A DNA stretch of 50,627 nucleotides from Verrucomicrobiota bacterium (GCA_018648805.1 JABGQM010000033.1:1-50627); one strand, 5' to 3'. Numbered from the stretch's first letter, positions 8,568 through 16,916 are shown. Notes: a model not told the origin generated them from the letters alone. Made by a program: numbers and translations.

Positions 8568-9712
8568 AAAACGTCGTGGTGTTGGGCAGTACGGGATCGA
8601 TCGGTGAGAGCACGCTGCGCGTGGCGCAGGCGTTGCCGGACCAGTTTCGCCTCGTGGGCCTGGCCGTACACAGCCATACCGAGCGGCTGCTCGAACAGGT
8701 GCGTGCCTTTGGCGTTGAGCATGTGGCGGTGACAGATCGCGAGGCGGCCGAGCGCTGCGCCGCACAGTTGCCCGCGGGCGTAACGTTGCATGCGGGGCCG
8801 GAAGGCCTCGTGGCATTGGCCACTCTGGCGCAGGCCGATATCGTGCTGTGTGCCGTGGTGGGGTTGGCCGGATTGCCGCCCGTGCTGGCGGCACTGGAGC
8901 AGGGCACCGACGTGGCGTTGGCGACCAAGGAGGTGCTGGTCGGCGCCGGGCAGCGTGTGATGGAGACCTGTGCGCGCACAGGCGCCCGCATCCTGCCGGT
9001 CGACAGTGAGCACAGCGGCGTGTTCCAATGTCTGGCCGGACGCGGTGATGATGCGGCGGCGCTGCGGCGCATCATCCTGACCGCCTCGGGCGGTCCGTTC
9101 CGTGATCGACCCGACATCGATTTTGCGACCGTCAGCCCGGCCGAAGCGCTGGCCCATCCCACCTGGCAGATGGGGCCCAAGGTTACGATCGATTCGGCCA
9201 CGCTGATGAACAAGGGGCTTGAGTTGATCGAAGCCCACTGGCTGTTCGCGGTGCCTTTTGATCGGCTGGAGGTGTTGGTGCATCCGCAGAGCATCGTGCA
9301 CGCCCTGGTGGAATTTGAGGACGGCAACAGCGTGGCACACATGAGCCAGCCGGATATGCGGTTTGCGATTCAGTATGCCCTGACCTGGCCGGAGCGCTGT
9401 GATGGCGGATTGCCCGGGCTGGACCTGCATGCGCTGGGCGCCCTCACGTTTGAAGCGCCGGACCGACGGCGCTTTCCCTGTCTTGATTTAGCTTGTGCCG
9501 CGGGTGCGGCCGGCGGCACGGCTCCGGCCGTGCTGAATGGTGTGAACGAGGTCGCCGTGGCGCGTTTTCTGGCCGGCGAGATCCCGTTCACGATGATTTG
9601 GAAACTGGTGGAATCTGCCCTGGCACACCATAAGCGGGTTGACGATCCCGATCTGGATGCGATTATGGCGGCCGATCAATGGGCGCGAAGCTTTGCGCAT
9701 GAGGAGATATGA
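8564..9712 (+). CDS. dxr: 1-deoxy-D-xylulose 5-phosphate reductoisomerase
   Basis: Dxr carries out the NADPH-dependent rearrangement and reduction to 2-C-methylerythritol 4-phosphate in the non-mevalonate isoprenoid pathway. VLGSTGSIGES at 7-17 is the nucleotide-binding loop. VDSEHSG near 146-152 carries the metal-binding Asp and Glu. NKGLELIEAHWLF completes the metal site. Length 382 is normal. It overlaps cdsA and rseP by 4 bases each. Confidence 0.96.
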   Translation: MKNVVVLGSTGSIGESTLRVAQALPDQFRLVGLAVHSHTERLLEQVRAFGVEHVAVTDREAAERCAAQLPAGVTLHAGPEGLVALATLAQADIVLCAVVGLAGLPPVLAALEQGTDVALATKEVLVGAGQRVMETCARTGARILPVDSEHSGVFQCLAGRGDDAAALRRIILTASGGPFRDRPDIDFATVSPAEALAHPTWQMGPKVTIDSATLMNKGLELIEAHWLFAVPFDRLEVLVHPQSIVHALVEFEDGNSVAHMSQPDMRFAIQYALTWPERCDGGLPGLDLHALGALTFEAPDRRRFPCLDLACAAGAAGGTAPAVLNGVNEVAVARFLAGEIPFTMIWKLVESALAHHKRVDDPDLDAIMAADQWARSFAHEEI

Positions 9713-11178
9713 TGTTAGCTCTGTTTGACACGATATGGATATTGCCGATTCTTGTTCTGCTTTTCGGTGTGACGATTTTCATTCATGAACTCGGTCACTA
9801 CCTGACCGCACGCTGGCTGGGGCTGGTGGTCGAGGTCTTCTCGATCGGGTTCGGTCCCTCGATCTGGGAGAAGAAGGTCAAGGGCATCCGCTACAAGATC
9901 GGGTGCATCCCCTTTGGCGGTTACGTGGCCCTGCCACAGCTCGATCCGAGTGGCATGAGTCACATCCAGGGCGGGGATGGTGAGGAAGAAGGAACCCCGC
10001 TGCCGAAGGTGGCGCCCTGGCGCAAGATCATCGTCTCCGTGGCCGGGGCCGTGGGCAACATGCTGCTGGCCATCCTGATCGCGTGGATTGTTTTCTGGAT
10101 CGGCATTCCGGCCGGACCCTCGGAGCGCTCCTCCGTGGTGGGGTTTGTGGCGCCCGAGTCGGCGGCCTATGCCGGGGGACTGCGTATCGGCGATGAGGTC
10201 CTCTCCGTGAACGAGACCGCCGTGCGCAGCTGGCGCGATGTTCAGATGGAGGTGGCGCTCAACCAGGACGTGGTGCTCTCGACGCGCGGCGCCGGCGCGG
10301 AGGCGCCGCGTGAGATCAGCTTGCCCACCGGTAGAGGCTTCCTGGGTGAGCAGAGCCTGGTGGGCGTTACGGGCTGCAATCTATGCCAGGTGTTGCAGGT
10401 GGCACCCAACATGAGTGCGGCCGCGGCCGGCATGCAGGCGGGCGACCTTATTACCGCTTTTGACGGCGTGCCGGTGTGGAGTCGGGGGCATTTGAGCCAA
10501 CTGGTGGGTGAACGCCAGGGACGGACCGTGATGGTGACCGTCGAGCGGGAGGGCGAGGAGGGCCGCGAGACCCTTGAGTTGAGCGTGACGCCCGCGTTCG
10601 ACGTGGAGACGGACAAGGCGCGCATCGGAATCGTGTTCAACACGATGGCGGTCGAGCACGATACGGTTATCCACCCCCGGCCGATGGAGCAGATCCGGAC
10701 ACATTCCTCTGCGATTGTACGCGTGTTGCGGGCGCTGGTGACGCCCAAGCAGGCCAAGGCGGCTTCACAGGCCGTGGGCGGACCGGTCGCGATTATGATC
10801 AGCTACTGGGCCATCGTGAAGACCAGCATCATGCTGGCGGTCTGGTTTACCGGGTTTCTGAACGTCAACCTGGCGATGCTTAACCTGCTGCCGATCCCGG
10901 TGCTGGACGGGGGACACATCGTCTTCTCGCTCTGGGAGATGATCTTCCGCAAGCCGGTTTCGCCCAAGTTTGTCAATGCGCTGGTCAACGTCTTTGCCAT
11001 TCTCCTGATCGGGGTCATGATCGTGCTGAGCGTACGGGATCTCGACCGGCTGACCTCGCTGGGCGGCCGCGTGCGCAAGCTCTTTCCCGACAAGCCCGTC
11101 GCCACGAATGTGGTCGAAAGTGTCGTGGCGCCCGGGGCCTCTGAGGAGGCGCCCTCAACCAACGCCCCGCCTGAATGA
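9709..11178 (+). CDS. rseP: RseP-type site-2 intramembrane zinc metalloprotease
   Basis: RseP cleaves membrane-anchored anti-sigma factors and remnant signal peptides within the inner membrane. Zinc ligands are in HELGH (His26, Glu27, His30) in the first helix, and the third ligand lies in LNLLPIPVLDGGH near the C-terminus. Two PDZ-like regions lie between (about 140-210 and 215-300). The length is 489 residues with a Pro/Ala-rich cytoplasmic tail. Two ATG codons stand in tandem at 9709 and 9712; the first overlaps the dxr stop. Its target in this organism is not evident from the window. Confidence 0.94.
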   Translation: MMLALFDTIWILPILVLLFGVTIFIHELGHYLTARWLGLVVEVFSIGFGPSIWEKKVKGIRYKIGCIPFGGYVALPQLDPSGMSHIQGGDGEEEGTPLPKVAPWRKIIVSVAGAVGNMLLAILIAWIVFWIGIPAGPSERSSVVGFVAPESAAYAGGLRIGDEVLSVNETAVRSWRDVQMEVALNQDVVLSTRGAGAEAPREISLPTGRGFLGEQSLVGVTGCNLCQVLQVAPNMSAAAAGMQAGDLITAFDGVPVWSRGHLSQLVGERQGRTVMVTVEREGEEGRETLELSVTPAFDVETDKARIGIVFNTMAVEHDTVIHPRPMEQIRTHSSAIVRVLRALVTPKQAKAASQAVGGPVAIMISYWAIVKTSIMLAVWFTGFLNVNLAMLNLLPIPVLDGGHIVFSLWEMIFRKPVSPKFVNALVNVFAILLIGVMIVLSVRDLDRLTSLGGRVRKLFPDKPVATNVVESVVAPGASEEAPSTNAPPE

Positions 11179-12257
11179 ACCGTCGCCCGACACGTCAGAT
11201 CCACGTCGGCGCCGTTGCCGTGGGCGGTGGCGCACCGGTCAGCGTGCAGACGATGACCAAGACCGACACGCGTGACATCGATGCGACCGTCGCGCAGATC
11301 AACGAGGTCGCGACCCTGGGCTGCGACATCGTGCGCCTGGCCGTGGTAGACGCGGCAGCCGCGCGGGCCCTTGGCGAGATTCGGAAGCAGTCGACGATTC
11401 CCCTGATTGCCGATATCCATTTTGATCACCGCCTGGCCTTGACCGCCCTGGCGGCGGGTGTGGAGGGGCTACGGATCAATCCGGGCAACATCGGTGGTGA
11501 ATCAAACGTGCGAAGCGTCGTGGCGGCCGCGCGTGAGCGGCACGCACCGATTCGCATCGGGGTCAACGCCGGGTCGCTCGAAGCCGACCTGCTCGCCTCG
11601 CATGGCGGCGCCACGGCCGAGGCGCTGGTGGCGAGTGCGATGCGGCATGTGCATCTGCTGGAGGCCTGCGACTACCATGCGATCAAGATTTCGGTGAAGG
11701 CCTCCGACGTGGCGCGAACCCTTGCGGCCTATCGGCTCCTGGCGGATACGACCGACTACCCGCTGCACCTTGGCGTGACCGAGGCCGGAACCTTCATGGC
11801 CGGTACGGTACGCTCCAGCATTGCCCTGGGGATATTGCTGGAGGAGGGGATCGGCGACACGATTCGCATCTCTCTGACCGATACCCCGGCGCGCGAGGTG
11901 CGCGTCGGTCTTGAGCTATTGCGTGCGCTCGGGTTGCGCGCCCCCGGGGCGAGCGTGATTTCCTGTCCCACCTGCGGGCGGGTGCAGGTCAATGTGGTCG
12001 AACTGGCCGGGCGTGTCGAGACGGCCTTGGACGCCTACTATGCCGCGAACCCGGCCGCCGCTAGGCCGCTCGTGGCGGTGATGGGGTGTATGGTGAATGG
12101 CCCCGGTGAGGCGCGCGAGGCCGATATCGCACTGGCCGGCGGCAAAGGCAAGTTTGCGCTCTACGTCAAGGGCGAGCATGTGCTGACGGTGGCTGAGGGT
12201 GAGGCGCTTGAGGCGCTTATGGGGGAAGTACGAACAATCGAACAGCCGAACGTCTGA
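11175..12257 (+). CDS. ispG: 4-hydroxy-3-methylbut-2-enyl diphosphate synthase
   Basis: IspG catalyses the penultimate step of the methylerythritol phosphate pathway with a [4Fe-4S] cluster. Cluster ligands are Cys264 and Cys267 (SCPTCGR) and Cys305, with Glu312 in CMVNGPGEA. The length of 360 residues fits the short bacterial form without the plant-type insert. It overlaps rseP by 4 bases. The last eight residues (353-360, RTIEQPNV) are encoded by units of the octamer repeat that begins inside the gene at about 12230, so the repeat appears to have replaced the original C-terminus. Confidence 0.95.
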   Translation: MNRRPTRQIHVGAVAVGGGAPVSVQTMTKTDTRDIDATVAQINEVATLGCDIVRLAVVDAAAARALGEIRKQSTIPLIADIHFDHRLALTALAAGVEGLRINPGNIGGESNVRSVVAAARERHAPIRIGVNAGSLEADLLASHGGATAEALVASAMRHVHLLEACDYHAIKISVKASDVARTLAAYRLLADTTDYPLHLGVTEAGTFMAGTVRSSIALGILLEEGIGDTIRISLTDTPAREVRVGLELLRALGLRAPGASVISCPTCGRVQVNVVELAGRVETALDAYYAANPAAARPLVAVMGCMVNGPGEAREADIALAGGKGKFALYVKGEHVLTVAEGEALEALMGEVRTIEQPNV

Positions 12258-12440
12258 ACAATCGAACAATCGAACAATCGAACAGCCGAACTACGAAGTG
12301 GGGAAATGGGAAACAGCCGAACATTCGAACAGGCGAACTACGAAGTGGGATGCTGATGGGCGGTCCACCGTGTGGCAGTCGGGTTCCCCGTTCGTAGTTC
12401 GGCTGTTCGATTGTTCGATTGTTCGGCTGTTCACATCCCC
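12230..12440. repeat. Octamer-array inverted repeat, gene-less copy (family A)
   Basis: The left arm has GAACAATC and GAACAGCC units from 12234 and two copies of the core CGAACTACGAAGTGGG, one beginning at 12287 and one at 12334-12349. A spacer of about 36 bases follows. The right arm runs from the core variant CCCCGTTCGTAGTTCGG (12386-12402) through GCTGTTCG and ATTGTTCG units to 12432. The two arms can pair into a long hairpin between the convergent ends of ispG and the NYN gene. Reading frames across it encode only NNRTIEQ-type peptides and are not genes. Confidence 0.88.
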
Positions 12441-12961
12441 CATAGATCCCGCAGCTCATCGGTAATGGTTTTTGCCTCTCCCGGTGCGAGATCGTCGGCC
12501 GGGGCGGAGGGACGCGTCTTGCCCTTTGCCGTTCGGCCGTTCGACGGTTCGTCGGTTCGTTTGTTCACGATGTGCGCGAAATCCTGTGCGCTCATGGTGG
12601 TCATGTGGTGGACGCGGGCGCTGTCGCGCACCTCGTTGTCGTCGGATACCACCGTGAAATGTTCGCGGCGGTCGGCCTGCTCGAGCATGCGGCGAATGCG
12701 GAGATCGGCGGTTTCGCCTGTCTTGCTGTAGAGCGCCCGGACGCCCGGGGCGGAGGCAGCGCGTTCGCCACCGATGACCGAGGAGTCGCCGTCGAAGACG
12801 ACGTAGAATTGGTCGACATCGCGCCGCCGTGCCTTCCACTCGCTGCAATAGCGCAGCAGCGCTTCGCGCCCACCCTCCAGGCTACGCTCCATCTGTGCCT
12901 TGAAGCGCGGCACCCGATGGATCACGTTGTAGCCGTCGACGAGTATGGTGTTCTGTTTCAT
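12431..12961 (-). CDS. NYN/PIN-fold RNase-like protein (YacP family)
   Basis: YacP/Rae1-type NYN proteins are ribosome-associated or mRNA-directed endoribonucleases. ILVDGYNVIH near the N-terminus (Asp9), VVFDGDSS (Asp57, Asp59) and VVSDDNEVRD (107-113) supply the acidic metal site. The length is 176 residues. Residues about 133-146 (NKRTDEPSNGRTAK) are translated from five consecutive degenerate repeat octamers at 12531-12570, a low-complexity insert inside the gene. Its 3' end abuts the ispG-side repeat. The substrate is unknown. Confidence 0.8.
   Translation of the reverse strand: MKQNTILVDGYNVIHRVPRFKAQMERSLEGGREALLRYCSEWKARRRDVDQFYVVFDGDSSVIGGERAASAPGVRALYSKTGETADLRIRRMLEQADRREHFTVVSDDNEVRDSARVHHMTTMSAQDFAHIVNKRTDEPSNGRTAKGKTRPSAPADDLAPGEAKTITDELRDLWGM
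12531..12570. repeat. Octamer repeat embedded in the NYN coding sequence
   Basis: Five units of the form GTTCGNNN (GTTCGGCC, GTTCGACG, GTTCGTCG, GTTCGTTT, GTTCACGA) stand at exact 8-base spacing. They resemble the right arms of the intergenic octamer family. They stay in frame because three octamers encode eight residues. Confidence 0.7.
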
Positions 12962-13034
12962 GGTGTAAGAATGTCAGATGCCCCGAACCATAGAGAGTCG
13001 ATCCGTCAAGCTGCAGGCCTATCCGAATGTCCCT

Positions 13035-13120
13035 TCTTCGAATGTTCGAATGTTCGAATGTTTCCCCTTCCCCCCTTCGTAGTTCGGCTGTTCGGCTGTT
13101 CGAATGTTCGGCTGTTCAAT
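13035..13120. repeat. Octamer-array repeat, mostly right arm (family A)
   Basis: TTCGAATG units at about 13037-13060 lead to the core CCCCCCTTCGTAGTTCGG (about 13070-13087). TTCGGCTG and TTCGAATG units then continue to the stop codon of the sigma-54 activator gene. No left arm with the GAAC orientation is present, so this is a half element. It occupies most of the 158-base gap between two minus-strand genes. Confidence 0.8.
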
Positions 13121-14673
13121 CATCCCCGATACTTACCCGGCGTGATATCCAGCCGCTTGACCGCGTAGTTCATGATACGCGGGGTGGTCTGCAGATCGCG
13201 CGCAGCGGCGGCGGCATTGCCGCGGTGCTTCTTGAGCGTGTCGATGATAACCTCGCGCTCGTAGGAGTCGAGCATCTCCTTCAGGCTGACCCCTTCGCGG
13301 GGGATAAGGGCTGTGTTGGTTTGGTCGGCGGTCTGCAGCGAAGGCGGCAGGCTGTAGGCGTGTATGACCTCGTCCTGGCTGGTGAGTACGGCGCGTTCGA
13401 TGCAGTTCTCCAACTCGCGGACGTTGCCCGGCCAGTGGTAGGCCATCATCATGTTGATGGCCGCGGTTGAGGTGCGCCGGATCTGTTTGCCGTAGGCCTC
13501 GTTGTATTTATGGATGAAGGAGTCGGCCAGAAGCATGATGTCGGAACGGCGGTCGCGCAGGGCCGGGATGTGAATCGGGAAGACATTGAGGCGGTAGTAG
13601 AGATCTTCGCGGAAGTTGCCTTCGCCGATCTCCTTCTCCAGGTCGCGGCTGGTCGCGGTGACGATGCGCACGTTGATTGGGATGGTCACGTTTCCGCCGA
13701 CGCGCTCAATCGTGCGTTCCTGCAGGGCGCGCAGCAGGCGCACCTGTACCGACGGGGCGATATCGCCGATCTCGTCAAGGAAGAGGGTGCCGCCGTTGGC
13801 CAGCTCGAAGCGGCCCTTGCGCTGTTGAGCGGCGCCGGTGAAGGAGCCTTTCTCGTGCCCGAACAGCTCACTTTCAATCAGGTTCTCGGGCAGGGCGGCG
13901 CAGTTGATGCCGATGAAGGCGTTGTTGCGGCGCGAGCTGCTGTAGTGGATGGCGCGCGCCACGAGCTCCTTGCCCGTGCCGGAGCTGCCACGTACCAGTA
14001 CGGTGGCCGTACTGTCGGCCACCTGCGCAATCTGGTCGTACACCTGGCGCATGCTGCTGCAGTTGCCGACCATGTTGCTGGGGTGATAGCGGTCGCCGAG
14101 TTGCTGGCGCAGGTGGCGGTTCTCGGCGATCAGGCCATCGCGCTCCTCGATATCTTCGCGTATGCGTGAGACCCCCTCGGCCAGTATGTCGCCCACCAGC
14201 TTCAGAAAATGGAGGTCGTGCTGGAGCACTTCCAGGGGGGCGCTTGGCCGGTCGATACTCATGGTACCGATCACAATGCGCTGGTGTACCACCGGGATAC
14301 AGAGGAAGGCTGTCTTATCGCCCTGGCGTGAGCGGGTCCGGTTGAGGAAGTTGGGGTCCTGCGAGATGTCCGGCACCAGGGCCGGCTCGCCGCTCTGTGC
14401 GACCCGACCGGTGATGCCTTCGCCCACCCCGTACTGGCCACGACGCTGCTCCTCAGCCGACATGCCGCGCGCCGCTTCCACGACAAACACGTCGCTATCC
14501 GGCCGGCGCAGGGCAAACGCAGCACGCTGGATGCCGATTTCGAGCGCCAGAATGTCCAGCACATCGTTCAGCAGCGATGAAACATCGTGCTGCTGCGCCA
14601 TGTGCTGCGAAATACGGTAGAGTACACTGAGCTCCTGCTTGGCGCGGTTCTGGGCGGCCTGTTCCTCTGTCAT
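13120..14673 (-). CDS. Sigma-54-dependent activator with GAF domain (NifA-like layout)
   Basis: Such enhancer-binding proteins use ATP to open sigma-54 promoters. Numbering from the in-frame GTG at 14682, the domains are GAF (about 20-170), AAA+ (about 205-435) with Walker A GSSGTGKE (232-239) and the sigma-54 contact loop GSFTGA (279-284), and a C-terminal Fis-type helix-turn-helix (about 480-515). There is no receiver domain, so input would come through the GAF domain. ATG 14673 is preferred because AGGTG lies at good spacing; GTG 14682 is possible. It diverges from amtB, whose promoter is of sigma-54 type, so nitrogen control of that operon is likely. Confidence 0.92.
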   Translation of the reverse strand: MTEEQAAQNRAKQELSVLYRISQHMAQQHDVSSLLNDVLDILALEIGIQRAAFALRRPDSDVFVVEAARGMSAEEQRRGQYGVGEGITGRVAQSGEPALVPDISQDPNFLNRTRSRQGDKTAFLCIPVVHQRIVIGTMSIDRPSAPLEVLQHDLHFLKLVGDILAEGVSRIREDIEERDGLIAENRHLRQQLGDRYHPSNMVGNCSSMRQVYDQIAQVADSTATVLVRGSSGTGKELVARAIHYSSSRRNNAFIGINCAALPENLIESELFGHEKGSFTGAAQQRKGRFELANGGTLFLDEIGDIAPSVQVRLLRALQERTIERVGGNVTIPINVRIVTATSRDLEKEIGEGNFREDLYYRLNVFPIHIPALRDRRSDIMLLADSFIHKYNEAYGKQIRRTSTAAINMMMAYHWPGNVRELENCIERAVLTSQDEVIHAYSLPPSLQTADQTNTALIPREGVSLKEMLDSYEREVIIDTLKKHRGNAAAAARDLQTTPRIMNYAVKRLDITPGKYRG

Positions 14674-14699
14674 AACAAACACCTATCCCCTCTTTGAAG

Positions 14700-14717
14700 A
14701 TGACACATTTTTGTCAT
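14700..14717. promoter_or_regulatory. Palindromic enhancer-like site
   Basis: ATGACA-CATTTT-TGTCAT is a perfect 6-6-6 inverted repeat. It lies about 150-175 bases upstream of the predicted amtB transcription start and just before the activator's own gene. That is the usual distance for an upstream activator site bound by a sigma-54 activator. A second perfect repeat, GCAACA-GCTT-TGTTGC, lies at 14733-14748. Confidence 0.6.
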
Positions 14718-14849
14718 AGACGAAGGCTTATTGCAACAGCTTTGTTGCTTGCATACAAACAAACATCATAATTGTATTTTTCTTGAACTTGTGTAAGGGG
14801 TTGGTTGTCAGCGAGATAGATGCTGTAAGAGCCGGGTGGCGGGGACGAT

Positions 14850-14865
14850 TGGCACGGCCCCTGCA
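14850..14865 (+). promoter_or_regulatory. Sigma-54 (-24/-12) promoter of amtB
   Basis: TGGCACGGCCCCTGCA matches the consensus TGGCAC-N5-TTGCA except for one T to C change. The invariant GG (14851-14852) and GC (14863-14864) are exactly 12 bases apart. Transcription would start near 14876, about 60 bases before the amtB ATG. A longer frame opening at 14836 would overlap this promoter and is therefore not the start. Confidence 0.85.
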
Positions 14866-14937
14866 AAGGAGAGATGCACGACGGTCTATCAGGGGTTGTT
14901 AGACGCAGGTGAGAGATTCACAATCAAAGGGGACAAG

Positions 14938-16326
14938 ATGTTGGGTAGATCATTCTGGAAGATGCTCGTGTTGCTCGTGGCTTTCGGGCTCATGGCGGGT
15001 GGCACGGCCTTGGCGCAGGAGGATGCCGGTGGGGGTGTCAGTGCCGAGATGTTTGCGGTGAACAATACATGGATGATGGTGAGTACGTTCCTCGTATTCA
15101 TTATGCATCTGGGGTTCGCGACGGTGGAGTCGGGGTTGACGCGTGCCAAGAACACGGTCAACATTCTCTGCAAGAACACGGCCATTGTCGCGATCGGGTT
15201 GCTGACCTACACGTTGATGGGGTTCAACCTGATGTATCCGGGGGACGGATGGATTCTGGGCAAGGTGTTGGGGTTTGCCGGCTTCGGGATCGGGTTGGCT
15301 GAGGGTGTGGATGCCACGATGGCCGGACCGGGTGCGCCGCTCTTCTCGTATGGCGGTGGTGGATACACCTACTGGACCGATTTCCTGTTTCAGGGGATGT
15401 TTGCGGCGACGGCGGCGACGATCGTGTCGGGCGCGGTGGCGGAGCGCATCAAGCTTGGGCCCTTCCTGATCTTCTCAACGATCTACGTGATGCTGGTTTA
15501 CCCGGCGGTCGGTTCCTGGAAGTGGGGTGGCGGCTGGTTGGCCGAGCGCGGCTTCCACGATTTCGCCGGCTCGACGCTGGTGCACTCGGTTGGTGGCTGG
15601 GCCGCCTTGGCGGGTATCATGCTGCTGGGGCCGCGTATCGGCAAATATGTCAACGGCAAGACGCGTCCGATTATGGGGCACAGTATGCCGCTGCTGGCGA
15701 TCGGTGTGTTCCTGCTCTGGTTGGGCTGGTTCGGGTTCAACGGCGGCTCGGTGCTGTCGGCGGATCCGGTGGCGGTATCGTTTGTGTTGACGACGACCTC
15801 CCTGGCGGCAGCGGCGGGTATCATCGGCTCGATGATCATGTCCTGGACGGTCCAGAAGAAACCTGACCTGACGATGGTGCTCAACGGCTGCCTGGCGGGG
15901 TTGGTGGGTATCACGGCCGGGGCGGACGTGGTGTCGATCCGGGCGGCGGTCCTGATCGGTCTGATCTGCGGGGCTGTGGCGGTGCTGGCGGTCATCATGT
16001 TTGACCGGCTGCGCCTGGACGATCCGGTGGGTGCGACCACGGTGCATCTGGTGTGCGGTATTCTCGGCACGCTGTTTGTGGGTGTCTTTGCGAACGGGGT
16101 GGTGGTGGGATCCGGTGCGGATGCCTACACGATCTCGCTCGGGACCCAGCTGCTGGGCGTGGGGGCCTATGCCGCGGTCTGTTTCCCTGCCGGACTCCTG
16201 ATCTTTGGTCTGCTTAAGCTGACGGTCGGCATCCGGGTCAGTCCGGAAGAGGAGTTGAAGGGGCTCGACATTGGCGAGCACGGCATGGAAGCCTACAGCG
16301 GGTTCCAGTTCTTCAGCACTATGTAA
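14938..16326 (+). CDS. amtB: Ammonium transporter
   Basis: AmtB conducts ammonium across the inner membrane. The ATG at 14938 follows AAAGGGGACA and gives 462 residues starting with a signal peptide (about 1-26, ending in GTALAQ), as in E. coli AmtB. About eleven membrane helices follow, with the family stretches ATVESGLTRAKN, DFAGSTLVHSVGGWAALAG and LLWLGWFGFNGGS. It is transcribed with the PII gene 53 bases downstream, the usual pairing in which PII plugs the channel when nitrogen is plentiful. Confidence 0.96.
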   Translation: MLGRSFWKMLVLLVAFGLMAGGTALAQEDAGGGVSAEMFAVNNTWMMVSTFLVFIMHLGFATVESGLTRAKNTVNILCKNTAIVAIGLLTYTLMGFNLMYPGDGWILGKVLGFAGFGIGLAEGVDATMAGPGAPLFSYGGGGYTYWTDFLFQGMFAATAATIVSGAVAERIKLGPFLIFSTIYVMLVYPAVGSWKWGGGWLAERGFHDFAGSTLVHSVGGWAALAGIMLLGPRIGKYVNGKTRPIMGHSMPLLAIGVFLLWLGWFGFNGGSVLSADPVAVSFVLTTTSLAAAAGIIGSMIMSWTVQKKPDLTMVLNGCLAGLVGITAGADVVSIRAAVLIGLICGAVAVLAVIMFDRLRLDDPVGATTVHLVCGILGTLFVGVFANGVVVGSGADAYTISLGTQLLGVGAYAAVCFPAGLLIFGLLKLTVGIRVSPEEELKGLDIGEHGMEAYSGFQFFSTM

Positions 16327-16379
16327 CCTGAACAATCAGGCGTGGCGCCGGAGAGTGTCACGCCGACGGGAGAGATGAT

Positions 16380-16721
16380 ATGAAATTGATTGTAGCCTAT
16401 ATTCAGCCCGAGCGGTTGACGCCTGTGAAGCAGGCTCTGTACGAGGAAAATGTCTTCAAACTATCGGTCACCAACGCGCTGGGCTGCGGCCAGCAGCGCG
16501 GCTACCACGAGTCGTATCGCGGGGTGGATGTGGAGGTCAACCTGCTCAAGAAGGTGCGCCTCGAGATCGCGGTCAACGCGGAGTTCGTGGACCGTACGAT
16601 CGAAGCCGTCATCAAAGGTGCCCGCACGGGCAACATCGGCGACGGCAAGATCTTCGTGATCGACCTGGTTGAGTGCGTGCGGATTCGCACCGGCGAACGC
16701 GGCCAGGACGCGGTTGGGTAG
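16380..16721 (+). CDS. glnB: PII nitrogen-regulatory protein lacking the T-loop uridylylation Tyr
   Basis: PII proteins read ATP/ADP and 2-oxoglutarate and bind AmtB and other targets. The 113 residues align along the whole family, including the C-terminal [12 protein letters not shown] and RIRTGE signatures. The T-loop reads [14 protein letters not shown]. Tyr46 is kept, but the position of Tyr51, uridylylated in E. coli GlnB/GlnK, is Val. Control by uridylylation at that site is therefore not possible, and regulation would depend on ligands alone or other modification. The amtB link favours a GlnK-like role. Confidence 0.93.
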   Translation: MKLIVAYIQPERLTPVKQALYEENVFKLSVTNALGCGQQRGYHESYRGVDVEVNLLKKVRLEIAVNAEFVDRTIEAVIKGARTGNIGDGKIFVIDLVECVRIRTGERGQDAVG

Positions 16722-16731
16722 GGGAAGTACG

Positions 16732-16876
16732 AACATTCGAGCATTCGAACATTCGAACTACGAAGTGGGAGTGCCGCAGGATCTGTCTTTGGTGCAGTAG
16801 GCGGGTCCCCGTTCGTAGTTCGTAGTTCGGCTGTTCGATTGTTCGATTGTTCCACCGTTCGAATGTTCGGCTGTTC
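16732..16876. repeat. Octamer-array inverted repeat, gene-less copy (family A)
   Basis: The left arm of GAACATTC and GAGCATTC units (from 16732) ends in the core CGAACTACGAAGTGGG (16754-16769). A spacer of about 37 bases follows. The right arm runs from CCCCGTTCGTAGTTCG (16807, with the TTCGTAG unit doubled) through TTCGGCTG and TTCGATTG units to 16876. A 30-base stretch of the right arm is identical to the right arm of the copy at 12230-12440. The spacer ends in GCGGGTCCCCG, similar to the other gene-less copy. Confidence 0.88.
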
Positions 16877-16879
16877 TAC

Positions 16880-16909
16880 TTGACTTATCCGGGCATTTAG
16901 CGGTTTAAT
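16880..16909 (+). promoter_or_regulatory. Sigma-70-type promoter of the ilv operon
   Basis: TTGACT (16880-16885), an 18-base spacer and TTTAAT (16904-16909) form a good promoter immediately after the repeat arm. The expected start, near 16915-16917, coincides with the leader-peptide ATG at 16917, which would make the leader peptide mRNA leaderless. Confidence 0.65.
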
Positions 16910-16916
16910 GTCTCCA

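Noticed and set aside
12230..12440. Possible CRISPR array
   Set aside because: Units are 8 bases with no spacers, arms are inverted rather than direct, and no cas genes are present.
12199..12465. Open frames on both strands across 12199-12465 encoding NNRTIEQPNYE-like peptides
   Set aside because: They only translate the octamer repeat, in both orientations, and lack any ribosome-binding site or family resemblance.
13510..14169. Plus-strand frame of 219 codons opposite the sigma-54 activator
   Set aside because: The opposite strand carries the AAA+ motifs; this frame is the mirror of conserved codons.
14836..14937. Longer amtB start at 14836
   Set aside because: It would place the start codon upstream of the -24/-12 promoter; ATG 14938 has a ribosome-binding site and a proper signal peptide.
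16338..16366. Hairpin GGCGTG...CACGCC between amtB and glnB considered as a terminator
   Set aside because: No T-run follows and glnB would be cut off from its promoter; at most it is an mRNA-processing or stability structure.
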